A DNA stretch of 64,000 nt. Source: Monosporascus cannonballus. Lineage: Eukaryota > Ascomycota > Sordariomycetes > Xylariales. The first letter of the stretch is position 1; the number at the start of each line of letters is the position of its first letter. Of the stretch, positions 47,640 through 61,189 are shown piece by piece. The notes under the pieces were generated by a model. The model ran no database searches. It worked only from the letters and a program-made list of their open reading frames with translations, and was not told where the DNA came from. Made by a program: the position numbers and the translations under genes. The stretch lies in the NCBI GenBank assembly GCA_004154925.1, contig QJNS01000015.1, forward strand, positions 434,001-498,000, written 5' to 3'.

Positions 47640-48930
47640 AAATAATACTAAGCCGTTAATTTTTAATGTTCGAATCCTTATTTTATTTTAGTTTTTTTAA
47701 TTGAGAAATTAAATAACCTCACAGTATTATATAATAATTACCTTAATTGCTTTAACAATATAGTTAGCTTTGCATTTTAATAACTTAATTTATTATGTAA
47801 TAAATTTTCCAATAATATATTAAAATCTTATATTATAATCCTTTATATCGATATTATAATTTTGATCTGTAAAAACGCGTTTTGGCCGTATAGTAACTTA
47901 TAAAGGTTAAAATCGTAATTTTTTATAATAATATTATCCGCAAATACTATCTTGGACAAGAACTTAACCTATCCTTTACCCGTATTGTTCGTTACTTTTA
48001 TTAATTTTTTAACGATCGAAATATACTTTTTTTTAATTAGTTCCTGCCGTTAAATAACGTATACAACATTAATTTTTGCTTAATCTCAAATATTTTATAA
48101 GCTTCAATAATTTCTCCCTTATTTTTAAAGCTTTTATCGATTTTAATTTTAAGCGGAATTCCGTAGCGGTAAAAAATATGATCGTCTAGGAATTTTCTAA
48201 TCGCCGTAAATATTATTATACATAAGGCTCTGGTTTCGAAATATTCGAATAATTCGTATCGGGTCTCGACAATTGCCTTATACCCATTATCGTTTAGCAT
48301 AAATTAAACGTCAATAACCTAGATAACTGCAATATCTAAAGGATTTGAAAAACTATGACTTTTTTCGAAACTTCGATTAGCAATTTTCTAGTATAAAACG
48401 TAGGCAAAAACTGCTTTTGTATATATTTATATATATCGCGCCAATAATATAAACCAGTTATAGGTCCGTAAGCCGTATCCCGTCTTTTATAACCGTAATC
48501 CTCGTAATATTATCTGATTATTATTAGGCGTTTTTATTTATTATCAATAATTTTAAAACTGCTATATTATTTTTCCGCTTTACGTTATAAAATACTGTCC
48601 TAAACAAAATATCTTAAGGTTTCGGTTTTACAGGTTATTAGTTTTTTCATCGTTATATTGATTAATAGATTAAAAAGTTTTAATATGGTTAAAACCTTAG
48701 GTATTTGTATAACCGTTTAAATTCAATTTTAATAAAAACCTTTCCTTTTTTTAAGTTATTCCGGTTATAAAATTTAGCCAAATACCGTTTAGTTAAATAT
48801 TATTAAAATTATCGATTTCTTTTTCTTATTAATTGTCCAATTTGTTAAAAAGCCTAAAGGATTTTTTCGAAAATTTATTAACAGCCGAATTTTTTTTACC
48901 AAAAATATATTTAATTTCGAAATCGAAAAA
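47640..48930 (-). pseudogene. E1 integrase, with an 87-codon open stretch
   Basis: The open minus-strand frame 48,037-48,300 carries the rve-type integrase core: GYKAIVETRYELFEYFETRA, then FLDDHIFYRYGIPLKIKID, then NKGEIIEAYKIFEIKQK. These match the usual D...GWVEARAL, F...I..R.G.P..I..D.G.EN.G and catalytic E blocks. The second Asp and the Glu are present. Toward 47,640 the frame continues with stops through the region expected to read 'LLYG...LPIE'. Its role would be insertion of the cDNA. C2 interrupts the tail. Confidence 0.82.
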
Positions 48931-48999
48931 CTTAATTTACACAATTTAACGAATTAGTAAAATACCCAATAACGAACTTGTAAAGTTATTAATCTATAT

Positions 49000-50320
49000 A
49001 ACCAGTACCTTAGTGTTAATTTCCAACGTAAACCGAATTTTATAAATATAATTCCAGAATTGCCTTAAAATTTTAAAAAATAATTCGATATTTTAACTTA
49101 ATAATATCGTAACTTAGTTCGGCTCCTTTTCAGGTATTACTTTTATAATGCGCCGGGTGCTTTACGCTATTAACTACCTAGCTTAACGTTTTTTCGAAGC
49201 CTCGTCCGTACGAATCCGTCCTCTTAATAATTTCTTTTATTCTGGGACTATAATTAATAATAATTAAGGTTAAAACCGTCGTAAAATTTTTCTTAAACGT
49301 TTTTATAATATGCTTCTAATGAAGGCCCTAAATAAAAGGCTTATTTTTACGAAATAAACAGGAAAAAGGTTTCGCCTTAATAATATAATACATAATAAAT
49401 ATCCGATAATAAACGGTAATCCTTAGAAAGGCTTTAACTGTCGATATGTTTTCATAAGGACGAATTTTCAGAATTTTTACTATTTTGGCCGTATTAGATC
49501 GATAATCATTCGTACCGCAAAAAAATACGATTATAATCGAAGATTTGTAATATTAATAAGATTTTTGCATATTAATCGTAACTCCGATAAATTCGTAATT
49601 AACAAGAGTTTTATTTGTATTAATAATATATTCAAAAACGAACAGTCGAATCTCGAAGGAAATATGAGTATTATCGTATCGCGTTATTAATATTTTAATA
49701 TTACCGTTATTTACGAATAACTACGCGATTTTAAATATTAAATTATAAATGAATTTCTCGACTACATAATAAATATAAGCCATAAAATTAATAAACCCCA
49801 TAAGTGCAGCAATATATCGCAATAATCCTAACAGTATTACGAACGTTATTATATTTTTGTTAATAAAAACTAAAATAACCCATTTATACTCAAAGAAAAA
49901 ATATATAAAAGAAACCAAGAAATATATTGCAAAATCTACCAAACATTTGTGGCAGTTTTCCGGCATAAATATATCCCGCAAAATAACAGCATTTAGTTTC
50001 GTCGCAAAATTAATTAATCGTAAACTGCAATTTTTTATAAGGAACTAAGTATTTTGGTACGTAATATACAATTCTTGAAATATTCCTTTTTCTATACGTA
50101 TTCGTAATATATCGATTAATTTATCCCTTATGCTAATTAATATTATAATGCCTTTAACTTATTATGTTTTATAGAAAATAATTCTGACTTCGTAAAAAAC
50201 GCGATGATTTCTTTAATTCGACCATATTCCTGCTAATCCCAACTTAAGGTAGCTTTTTTTCGGAATAACATCTTTTTGAAAATGATTTTCTTTATACGGG
50301 TAAACCTGTCGCTGATTTAA
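49000..50320 (-). pseudogene. E1 reverse transcriptase and RNase H
   Basis: The open frame 49,721-49,981 (86 codons, minus) is the RT palm: RDIFMPEN, VSFIYFFFEYKWV (expected SL.D.FSGYDQ.) and LLGLLRYIAALMGFINFMA (expected PLGLLR.T.LPQGATNS.A). The polymerase box follows at 49,706-49,717 as Phe-Val-Asn-Asn, for FLDD. The thumb lies near 49,400 (IVKILKIRPYENISTVKAFL). RNase H lies at about 49,040-49,165 with HPARYKS and AELSYDIIKLKYR, the counterpart of HPARYES.W..AE..YD..K.E.RG. The plus-strand frame at 49,857-50,048 is a shadow. Confidence 0.85.
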
Positions 50321-50639
50321 TTAAATAAGACCTTAGTTCTCCTTTCGATCAATCGAGTTCCTCGAGGTATCGAAATAAACCTAAGAAATAATGCCGCTAA
50401 TAATATATCAGGTTTATCTGGGATATCTTTTTGTTTTTTGATCGTTTATATAATTTTCTTTTGCTTTTTAACTTTTTAATTTGAGTTTCCAAGTGATATC
50501 GATTTATCGAGTGGTACATTATCGATAAAAATCACTTTCTTTTATTTAGACATATATATTATATTTATCTGAACCGTTTTTTTCTCTAATATTATCGCAG
50601 ATCTCTTTATATAAAATTCTATATAATACATATGCTAAT

Positions 50640-53600
50640 TTTTCGTTATCGAATTATTCCAAAATCTTATTTCCAAGGTTTAATTTATTTTTATAACCAC
50701 TTAAATTCATTTATAGTTTTAATTAAAAAAAGTTTTTTTAGTCGAAAATATATAAAGACTTATAACGAATTTATTTGTTTTTTTTTTCGTTATTAGACTT
50801 ATTTACGCTAATAAGACGGCCTATATATTTACTGGCTATATTTTTTAAGTTAATTATTTACGCGGATGTTACGGTTAATTCGTTCTGCCGATATTAATGG
50901 AATAATAATTTTTGTTGGACCGAATTCCAAAGTTTTTCTTATTACTTTTAGGTATATATTTAATATTATTTTCAACTTCGCCGTACAATTACGTCCCAAT
51001 ATTAATAATTATGTTGCGCGGCTGTCGTCGAAAATAAAAAGAGAAATAATAAATAATTATGCAATTAACTAAATCAAAACCTCGATTACGCCTTCGAATT
51101 TGGTCCTTTTTAAGATTTAAATCTCATAAAAAAACTCGTATTTGTTACATTATTAGCCTATATTTCTTAACGTACCACAAAATTATAATATTCGATTCGG
51201 TTCCGATATCGACAATACTATTAATCAGGTTTTCTTTTTTTTCAAAATTAATTTTAATAATAAGTTGGAATAACGGAATAATATATTCGGTCGGAATATA
51301 TTATTATACCGCCAGAATATTAGCCTTTTTCTGTTTTTCCGGCTTATATCCAATATCTATAATCAGGATCTTAGGCGTTTATCGCGATTCAGTAAGTACA
51401 GAGCTGCGAACCTCTGTCTTTGTTATTTTAATCGTTTCCTTATTCTTATATTTTAATACTTTTAAAGTTTTCACGACTATAAAATTCTTAAAAACCTTAT
51501 TAAAATCCGGGCAAATCTTAATTAATTTCCACTAGGTAATTTTCAACTTTTTTTCGCATTTTCGTAAATCTTAATCTTTTAATATTTTATTAACTCCTTA
51601 TTAATTCATTTATCGTAATTAAAGGTATAAGTCGTTTATTTTCCTATTTCGGCATTTAAAAATAAAACACCGTTTTGTATAAGTTTATTATTATCAACCG
51701 TACTTTTTTTTATAAATTTGCCGACATTTTCTTTATCTTTATCAGATTGCATAATTATCATAATATTAATAAATATAAAAAGTTAATTATTTATATCTAC
51801 CTTTAATACGCGGATTTACTCAAGATGTCAAATACCTTTGCTTAAATAAGGTCGTTCTAAACCTAATTAACTAAAGGTATCTCTTTATAAAATAACTTGC
51901 CGTCCTTTATAACAGAACAAGATATATTAATCTTAATAACTTAATTTTAGTTAATAACGTGTTCCGGTTAATTAGATTTTAAGATTATTGTAAGATAAAG
52001 TAAGTTCGGAGTACTAAAACGGGTGAAATCCTGGTTAATATTAGGTCTAGATTTTTCTGATCTTTTAAAGATTTTCTGTCAATAATCATAATACTTTATC
52101 TTATCCCTGAAATAACTAGGGAAGTTAGGTAAATTATATATCTATTTTATTTTTTTTTTCAAATAAAACCTTTTTATCGATCGCTTAATTTTGAAATATC
52201 GTCGAAAATTATATTATACTTAAATTAAATTGATTAACTTTAAACCCTCAAAAAATGATATATCAATTATTATTAAGCGATATTAAACCGGTTTTCGTTA
52301 TATTTAAAAATAATCTCTATGTATATATTACGTATCTTTGGTTACTGCAAAATTAATAAATTCCTTTCTTAAAATTGCCAAATCGTTTTCCGCGGCTTCA
52401 GTAATTATTTCGGTAATCACTTTATTTACCATAAGAGTTTATTCTATTAAAATCTTCCGGTTAAAAACTTATTATATTAATCGATAAATTGGCACCATTA
52501 TACTGTGCCTAGAGCGGTTTCTAGCCTAAAGGTACGTAATATTACGATAATCGAACAACTTTACGATTTCTTATTTTTTCTTAAAAACGTTAAAGTTTTA
52601 AATCTGTCGTATTTGGGCAATCTTTAATTTTTACAAGGCATTAATAGTTTCCGATAATTAATTACGTCTTATTGATAAAGAAAATTTAAGTCCAGAATTA
52701 TTTTATCGAAAAGGCTTAAGGGTTTATTATCGTAGCTTTTTTATCTGGCTAAAGTCGAAACGAACCGTATTTAATAGTCGTTTTCGCCTTTTATATATAA
52801 TCAATTTAATCTTATTAGAAGCACAATCTTTAATTAATATTATAAGATATTATATATAAATTTTCGAATTTTATAAATAAATTATTAAAAGCTTTTTCGG
52901 AATAACTGGTTAAAAATTTCTTAAATAAGCTTTTAGTATATTCGTTCTCATTCGCAATTTTATCTTTAAGCTTGGCTTTTTTTAACGATATCGCGAACCT
53001 TAATAACATATTCCAAGTAATACTTATAAATCTGATGAGGTAAATTACGATAAGCCTGTTTTGTTAATATTCTTAATTAATTCTTAATAATTCGTGCTTA
53101 TTTTAGATTTTACAATTTAAAAATTTTCAAAATATTCTTAATCGTTTTATTTTAAATAACAATATCTTTAAAGACAAATCTAACTCGATTTCTCATAAAA
53201 AGGCTATTTATCTAATAAGGTAACTTATTAATCATTTTCGCCTTTGTAAGCTTATATTTTTAATAGAGCTTGCCGACTTTTTTAAGCTGATTAATTATTA
53301 CAGTACCGAAAAAACGAAAATCTAAAAAAATAAACGTATCCGATAATACTATAAAAAAAGCAAGCTTATTTATAATGTTTATCGGAAATCTGTATCCAGA
53401 TTAATTAAAGAATTTTAAAAATATAATCTTAGAAATAAATATTATAAGCTTAGTAAAAGTCTGCAAAAAATTCTGAATAAATTAAACCTGTTATCTTTTA
53501 AATATTTTGATAATAATTCCCGATATCTTTTATACTTATTCTTTAGTTATTTTTATAGCCGGCTTTGGAAAATTAATGGAATTACTTAAAGATAATTCGT

Positions 53601-54720
53601 TATTAACTTCGTTTTCGTATTTAGGTTCAGATAATCGGTAGCGATTAATAATATTCGACATTTAACTTTAATCTCTTTGGCTAATAGAAAATTTCGAAAC
53701 GGAAAATAACCTTTATTATACCGCAATCTTTAATAATTTCGACGACTTTTTTAGCAAACCGGTTAAATCCTAACAAGATTTGCTAATCAGAAAATAATAA
53801 TTTAAAGTTAATATAATTTAATAACTTAAAGTTATTATTTAAATACGTAAACATAAGGGAATTTAAGGCGTTTACTATTTTCGTTTATATTTTTTAAGTC
53901 TTTCGTAATCGTAATAAAAATATCGTCTTTTTTTTTTATTTACGCGAACTCGTTTTCTCTAATCGGCATATTGCTAGCGGTAAATGCTAGGCTTAATTAT
54001 CTTTAATTTAACAATTAATATTTCTATTATTAAATTTACCGCCAAAATAATGCTGCTAATTAATATTAATAAATCCAGAAAAACAATTTTATATAAAGTC
54101 CATCCAAAATATCAGCTTATTAAGACGGAAATATTCTAAAATATATTATTTAATAAGTCGGTTTTATTTTCCTCATTATGTCTAAAAATATTAATTCTTT
54201 TTCGAATTTTTCTTTTAGTAAACGAAATCATAAGCTTTACAGCCTTATTTCTTTTTCTGCTTACGTTAATAGTTTATTCCGTATCGTTATTTATATTGGC
54301 ACTATTTCAGCTTGTAATTAATCTAAAATCTGCATAAATATATTGCCAGTAATATATTTTCGTCCGTATAATTCTAATAAATGGGTTTTGGCAATGAATT
54401 CTAATTATAATTAATTCTTAATTTTAGTTAACCCATCTTTATCGTCCAATTTCCAAATATCCGAATTCCGTTTTTGTTAAGTAAAATTTTCCAAAAAGTA
54501 CGTCGTATCCTGAATTATGCCGTCGATTTAAAACGTAGGTAATCAGTTTATCTTCTTAAATCTGTATATTTTCAAGCATGTAATCCGTCGAAATCGGTTA
54601 ACTAGAAACTTTGTCTAAGACGAGGTTTTGTAAACTTTTAATTTAGAAATATTTCCTTTAAGTAATAATATATTAAAATCGCTTCGTCGTTATCGACTAT
54701 TCGTATCGTCGTAATTTTGT
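50640..54720 (-). pseudogene. E1 gag-like region and aspartic protease
   Basis: Minus strand, collinear with E2. Protease near 51,185-51,250: LINSIVDIGTESNII, from an L.DSGA..N.IS block in which Asp is now Asn. Near 54,690 a patch reads MYIAPYKITTIRIVDNDEA and is conserved in E2 (33,650-33,720), so it belongs to the element. The function of the roughly 3 kb between these is not recognised beyond gag by position. The 158-codon plus-strand open frame at 51,059-51,535 is an antisense shadow of the protease region. Confidence 0.6.
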
Positions 54721-54799
54721 AAGGCGCAATGTACATTTTTGTATTCTTATAGCCGTAATTATAATCACTTGCGTTTTTAATTAAGACTTTATCTTCTTT

Positions 54800-55144
54800 A
54801 AATATTTATTAGAAAAATCGAAAGTTATCTCGACAGCTAATTAAAGCCAGTTCCTTTTCCTTAACAGCTACATAATTTAAAGTAAGGAAAAATAATCTTA
54901 ATTAATGCGGATAAGCAAATTATATCACGATACGGAAAGGGATTATCAAAATGAAAAACCTAATCCGATTATATTAATAATATTAAACATCGATAACTGA
55001 AATAGAAGCAAACATAATAAGTAGTAATAATCGTGGATAATGCTTACGGTTGAACTCATAGCCAAAAAGAACACTTTAATATATATGCAAAACTCGGGCT
55101 TTTTAATTAACCGAGCCTGATCATAGGCGTAACACCCTGCTCCA
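54800..55144 (-). repeat. 5' LTR/leader of E1
   Basis: Read leftward from TGGAGCAGGGTGTTACGCC at 55,144. A stem-forming pair GGCTCGG...CCCGAG lies about 30 bp in (55,091-55,115). Similarity to E2 (33,246 onward) continues through the leader, so the LTR's inner edge cannot be set without the missing 3' LTR. Confidence 0.65.
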
Positions 55145-55550
55145 CTTTAATATAAATGTAAATATCGATGTAAATAAATAATTAATAAATATTATAATAT
55201 AAAAAGGGTAAATAATGATAAGGATTATATTTTTAAAAAGTTTAAAACAAAAACGTATATAAATAAATAATTTATAATAATGATAATAAGATATATTAAT
55301 AGTTTTTTAATAATTTTAAATCAAATTTTCGACTTCTTTAATATATAAAACTTTTTTAGAAAAATATTTAAAAATACCGAATATTTTATTTTTTAATTAT
55401 TCTCTTCTTATTTGAGTACTAAAATATTATTTTAATATTTAATTAAATTTTATAATTTATTATTTATATTCTATATTTATATATTTATCTTAGCATAATT
55501 TGGTTATTTTATATATTTTTTATTATATATTTTATAATATTAACGTCGCC
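55145..55550. other. AT-rich spacer between E1 and A1
   Basis: About 85% A+T by eye. No open frame, repeat boundary or motif was recognised. A short run TTAGCATAATTTG..TATTTTA near 55,492 resembles one inside C1 (about 11,450) but is too short to assign. Confidence 0.5.
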
Positions 55551-55762
55551 GAAAATTATGAGAATATAGCCTTTATAAGGATAAGGCTGGTAGCCGACCA
55601 GCTACCGATCAGCTACCGACCCACTTATTAATATAAATCCACCATCTGGCAGCTAATAAAAAACGCCAGATAAAAATAACCTAATATATTTACTTTTTAA
55701 AATCTGCTTTACGACTGGTCGGAAATCACCTTACCCAGCTTATAGTTATCCATTATTTTATA
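55551..55762 (+). repeat. 5' LTR of A1
   Basis: Contains CCTTTATAAGGATAAGGC, a tandem GACCAGCTACCGATCAGCTACC, CCACCATCTGG and CGACTGGTCGG. It matches 62,743-62,954 base for base apart mainly from transitions. Confidence 0.88.
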
Positions 55763-55799
55763 ATTTTTTTATTTACCATAAAGAATAACGTAATAATTA

Positions 55800-57080
55800 C
55801 CAAAAGCAAAACTTGCCGATTGCAAAACGAACTTAAGTTACTAATTTAAAAAACCGCCGATCGGAACCTAATTAACGAACGATCGATTACGGTACGGAAA
55901 CAGGCGAAAATGCCTATAACGGAACCCTAACGGGCAAAGGACCATAATCCCCGGGATTTTAAATCCCCTTATATATATAATAAAAATACGTCCCGATAAC
56001 CGTTAGCTAAACGGTCGGAAAACGGGCGTAATATAACGAACGCGTTCCGGAATTCAAAATAAAAAAAGGTTAAACCCTTTAGCAATAACCAAATTTTAAA
56101 AATTATTCGTTAATAAAACGAATAATATTCGGAATTATTCCGATAACTGGCCGAATAATAAATAATAATATAGGTTAAAAAGCAAAACTTTATAAATTAA
56201 TTGTAATATCGTCATAAAAACCTAAGGGCGATAAGCAAATACTGCGTTATAATTGCCCGAAACTTTCCGAACGCGCGTTAATCAAAAAAAATTAAATAAA
56301 AACTGTTATAAAAGCTTACGCCGAAAGGCTAAGGTAAAATGCCTTTATTTATATCCAATAGGCCATAGGTTATATAAACGTTTTTATTATAAACGTTTAA
56401 CGATTATACCGCATTACGCTTAATTACTTTAATTACGAAAAAAAACTAAAAATAGAAAACTTATAAATTTTTATTAAAAAAAGTTACGTAAATCCCAACC
56501 TTTTCGATAAAGAATATAGGGAATAATTCATAGAATTACGATAGCGATCCGATTAATTACCGTTAAATTTTTACGTTAAATAAAAGTTCCTAATTTATAA
56601 AACAAAGCTTACGGACGCCCTTAATCCGGAAAACGATCGAAATAATAAACGTTTTGTTTTTAATTACTTTTATAAATTAATACCAAAGTTACGAAATACC
56701 TTATTACGGAAAAACGTTAAATTAAAACAAATTAATAACGTAATAAATAAGGCAAAGCATTATTAGGATGCTTAAAAAAAAGCAAAAGAAAACCGATTAT
56801 CTTCCGCCAAAGGTACCAATAGGGATAAACGATCCCACTTTAACGCCTTCGGGAAAAAAAAATCCCTAGAGCAAATTAAAGGCGCCGCGCAAAAATAATA
56901 AGGACCATAGACGTTTTTATATTCGGAAGGCAAACAATCGCCGATTTAATTCCGATCGGAATAAATCCGTACGACCTAACACCTTTAATTTTCATAAAAA
57001 CCCACTTAAATATTACAATTATGGGAAACCAGGCCATAAAAGCGTAAATTACAAATCAAAAAAAATACGAAAACCCTGCC
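55800..57080 (+). pseudogene. gag of A1 with CCHC knuckle
   Basis: A plus-strand frame reads as capsid, including a FIELRQRSD-type block near 56,530 and a coherent downstream basic linker (RLSSAKGTNRDKRSHF). The zinc knuckle at 57,011-57,052 has perfect C-x2-C-x4-H-x4-C spacing, and GKPGHKS is readable. However, all three cysteines are Tyr (TAT, TAT, TAC) and only His remains. The knuckle is in another frame from the capsid, so a frameshift separates them. Gag would package the RNA. Confidence 0.8.
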
Positions 57081-57149
57081 ATCCCGGCCATACGGAAACC
57101 GACCTCCGAAAGCCGTACAAAACGTCATAATATATAACGACGAATCAAA

Positions 57150-60100
57150 TTAATTCCCAAACGTAAACCCAAAAAAGGAGCCGGAATAAACGTATACGTC
57201 CAGTCCATTTCGGCTAATAACTGCAAAACAGTCGGAATAAAGCCGCCCTTCAGAAAAAGGGTACTTATTAAGAAAAATATGGGGGACGTAATAATACAAA
57301 TAAATATAAATATTAAAATATAAGTAAATACTATAAGCAGAAGGTTGGCGAAAAAATTTAACTTTTAACTAATTTCTATAAATATTCCGGGCCTTATTAG
57401 TATTAACGGCGCATATATCAAATATTATAAGACTTACGAAATTCTTATTAATATAACAAATAATAACGAAAACAAACAAAAATTTAAGTAAATTTATTTT
57501 GCAATATGCCGCGATCGGAAAACACCTAATCTCTTATTATTTAAACCCGGAATAAATAAATTAAAAATTTTACTGGATATAATTATATATTAATAATTAT
57601 ACGGATTATTATAAGAAATCGATAAATAGGAAATCGTAAACCTAGTATTTTCCGGTAAGCAAATTTATACCATTAACTTAATAAACTTAACCGAAAAACT
57701 AAATATCTCGGAATTTAAGGAATAGCAAAAATAAGGAATAACCAACTTCCTTATATATCTAAAGAATTTCCGGCAAATATATTCCGAAAAAGCAGTAAAA
57801 AAAATACCTTAATTACCAAAGGCAAAACATATTATAAACTTAATCCCAGGGAAAACGCCTTTATTCGGCCCAATTTACCCTATTTCGGAAGCCCAAAAAA
57901 AGGTATTCGAAAAATATATCCGAAAAAACCTAAAGGTAAGCCGGATACGTTATTCGAAAGCGGACATAAAGGTACCAATATTATTTATGCCCAAAAAAAA
58001 CGGCAATCTCCGATTATACGTTAATTATAAGGGGCTAAATCGGGTAACGATAAAAAACCGATACTTTTTACCCTTAATTTCAAAAGTAATAAATCGCTTA
58101 AAATTAGCTAAGGTATTTTCGAAAATTGATCTTAAGGATATTTATTATCGTATCAGAATTAAAAATGGCAATTAATGGAAAACCGTTTTCCGAATGCGGT
58201 ACGGATAATTCGAATATACGGTTATGCCATTTAGCCTTATTAATACGCCAGCCACGTTCCAGGCCTATATATATAAGGCATTAATTAAATTAATTAACCA
58301 TATATATATAATATATTTAAATAATATAATTATTTATTCGGATAACGAAAAAAAATATATAAAATATTTCCAGTTAGTTTACGAATAATTATTATAATAT
58401 TAACTGTTTACCAAAACGTTTAAATATGAATTTTTCAAAAAAAATTAAAGTTCCTAAAATTTATAATTAATACCGACAGTTTAAAAATGGACCGCCGACG
58501 GGTTAATACCATTAAAACCTGGCCAAAGCCAAAATTAATTCATAATATTTAAATATTTTTGGGATTTGCGAATTTTTATTGAAAATTTATCGCCCATTAT
58601 TCGCGTATTATCGAATCTATTACTAAACTTTTAAAAAAGGTACAGGGCAAAAAAAAAAACAGCAAAATTCCGGTAACCCGAAAAAGTTAAAAAGGCGTTC
58701 CAAAATTTAAAAAATATTTTTTAATCGGTAATTATTTTCCGATATTAAAATAACGCCAAAAATACCAAAATTAAAATAAATGCTTTAATAAAAGTCATAT
58801 TAAGGATATTCTTATAAAAATACGGAAAGTATTAACGCTTAATCGCATATTAATTGCAAAAATTAAATTTAACCGAAAAATAATAAGTTATAAAGTAATA
58901 AAAATTATTGGCGATTATAAAAAACTTAAAACATTAACGGTAATACCTTAAAAGTACGGAAAATTTTTTTTAATACTTACCGATTATATAACGCTAAAAA
59001 ATATAATAAAGGCGCCGGTACGTAACCTTAAAAAATTGGCCTAATAGATTTATTATCTTACGTAATTTAATTTTGAAATCTAATACCAACCGGACGCCGC
59101 CAACCTAATAAATAAATTATTTAAACGTCCGGATTACATATTAAAGGAAATCGCATATAAAAACGTAATCTTTACGTTATTTAAGAAATTCGAACTTAAG
59201 AATAATATGCCGGAAAACGTACGGAAAACGGTTGCAAATATATAGCGCGATTTAAAGCATTATAAAAAGGCAAAAAGCCTTATAAAAATAACGCAAAATT
59301 TATTTGCTGCAAAATTCCTAAACAGATTTTAGGTAACGGAAGCTTAAATAATTACCATCCGTATAAAAAAAGCGGAAAACCTTTATTATACGATCGCAGA
59401 AAACTTTTAAGGGAAAAAAAAATAAAGAATTATATATTTATTAAATTTATCGTTTGCAAATAACAATATAAGTACGAATCGTAATAGTAACATAATTAAC
59501 AGTTAAATAATAACAACCGTAAATTGCAACTGCATTACGATCGGATTCCGAAAAGTTTAAGAAAAACGAAACTGGTGCTAAAGTTACTATTTATAACCAG
59601 TACGTCTTACGTTCCTTAGCGAAAAAGCTGGCCAAAAACAAAACGGCATTTTAGCCGAAAACTTTTTAACAATTTTACGATCAGGTTCGAAAATTACAAA
59701 CTAAGGATTTAAATATTATAAAATTAATACAGATAATTAAATACTAAGCCGAAATAAAAGGAAAATATTTCTTGAACTTAAATAAAGTTTTATATTATCG
59801 GAATAAATTCGTAATCCCGTCGTAAAACGCTTTACGGAAATAATTAATTAATTAATATTATAATAATTTAAAGGCAAAATATATAAGATATATTCGTACG
59901 TTAAAATTAAAAATTAAATAGTTTAATTAAGAAAATATGGTAAACGATATCCGAAAATATATTAAGCAATATCCGAACTGTTAAAATATAATAAAGTTAC
60001 GTTACAAATTATATAGATAATTATAGCTTTTATTATTATTTAAATAACCTTTCCAAAAAATCTCATTAAATTTTATTACGGAATTTCCTAAAAGCCTAGG

Positions 60101-61080
60101 TTTAAACGGGCTAAAGTACGACGTAATTTTAGTAATCGTCAACCGCTTTACAAAATTAAGATTATTTATCTTTACGGTTAAAACTTTAACCGTAACCGAA
60201 TTGGCCCAATTGTTTTACGACGAAATTAAGTATAAATTTAGTACGCCAACCGGAATTATTAACGATAAAAATAAGCTATTAATAAATTAATTTTAAGCGG
60301 AATTTTATAAAAAATAAAAAATAAAACGGCAAATATTAACTGCTTACTATCTGCAAACCAATAAATAAACGGAACGTATTTATTAAATTTTAAAATATTA
60401 TTTCCGTAATTACGTTAATAACTATTAAAATAATTAAATAAAATTATTATAAAATGCGGAATTCTTATATAATAATACGCGGAACGCGTTTACCGGCCAT
60501 TTTCCGTTTAAAACCTTATATAAATATTATTTAAGAATAATAAAATACTTTGTATAAAGGTTTAAGGCATAAATATACAAAATTAAGGAATATTAAGAAA
60601 AAATAGCGGCAGCCCAGAAAAAATATTATAATTAACGCCATACGCCTATAGAATTCCAATTAAGGTAATAAGTAAATTTATCGATTAAAAACTTTAAATT
60701 TAAAAATAAAAAATTTGTATTTATTTATATCCGGGTTGTAATTAAAAAACGAATAAGTTCTTAAACGTACAAAATAATCCTTCTTATTAAATATTAACAG
60801 ATATATAATATATTTTTAATATTTTTACTAAAACCGTAACATAACCGGAAATCGGGCAACGTTTAGATAACCTTGCCGGACCTAATAAAAAAATAGGAAA
60901 AATAAGTAATAAAAAATATCGTCCGTTACCGAAATAACCGGGGGCAGTACGAATATCTAATTAAATAAAACGGCTAGCTTGCCAAATATAATACGTAAAA
61001 ATCCCGAAAATATTTCGAATACGTATTTAAAATATTGCAACGTTACGAAAAAAAATTAAATACGTATATAAAAAATAAAA
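57150..61080 (+). pseudogene. pol of A1: protease, RT, RNase H, integrase, chromodomain
   Basis: The frame is open from about 57,845 to 58,175: TPLFGPIYPISEAQKKVF, then PILFMPKKNGNLRLYVNYKG, then IKNRYFLPLI and FSKIDLKDIYYRIRIK, a textbook gypsy RT start. The polymerase box at 58,314-58,325 is Tyr-Leu-Asn-Asn (YLDD lost). Integrase lies at about 59,930-60,720: LNFITEFPKS (first Asp now Asn), IINDKN with Asp retained, and the E of ..TERI retained. A chromodomain lies at 60,897-61,053 (NRRGQYEYLIK, NG, YFEYVFKILQRYEKK), with both core Trp codons turned to stops. It is inactive through many TAA/TAG. Confidence 0.88.
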
Positions 61081-61189
61081 CGACCCAAAAACCGTAAGGT
61101 AATAATAGCCCAATCGGAAATTAATCGTTTAATAATTATAAAAATTATAAAAAATAATTTTAAATAAAATTAAAATATTAATATTAAAG

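Larger units (their letters stand above)
41791..55144 (-). mobile_element. Gypsy element E1 (minus), interrupted by C2
   Basis: It starts at 55,144 (minus-strand TGGAGCAGGGTGTTACGCC) and runs left: leader, gag-like region, protease, RT, RNase H, integrase, then across C2 to a last readable coding patch at 41.8-42.1 kb. Without C2 and its TSD it is at least 7.8 kb. RT and RNase H sequence is of the gypsy type with a FLDD polymerase box. The 3' LTR was not found, so the left end is uncertain. Confidence 0.75.

Noticed and set aside
47685..47705. GTTCGAATCC, resembling a tRNA B box
   Set aside because: There is no matching A box or cloverleaf, and the place is coding tail of E1 by position. A ten-base match is not enough.
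51059..51535. Longest open frame in the window, 158 codons, plus strand
   Set aside because: It lies antisense to the E1 protease region, whose minus-strand frame shows a protease-like block. The plus-strand translation is a low-complexity hydrophobic string.
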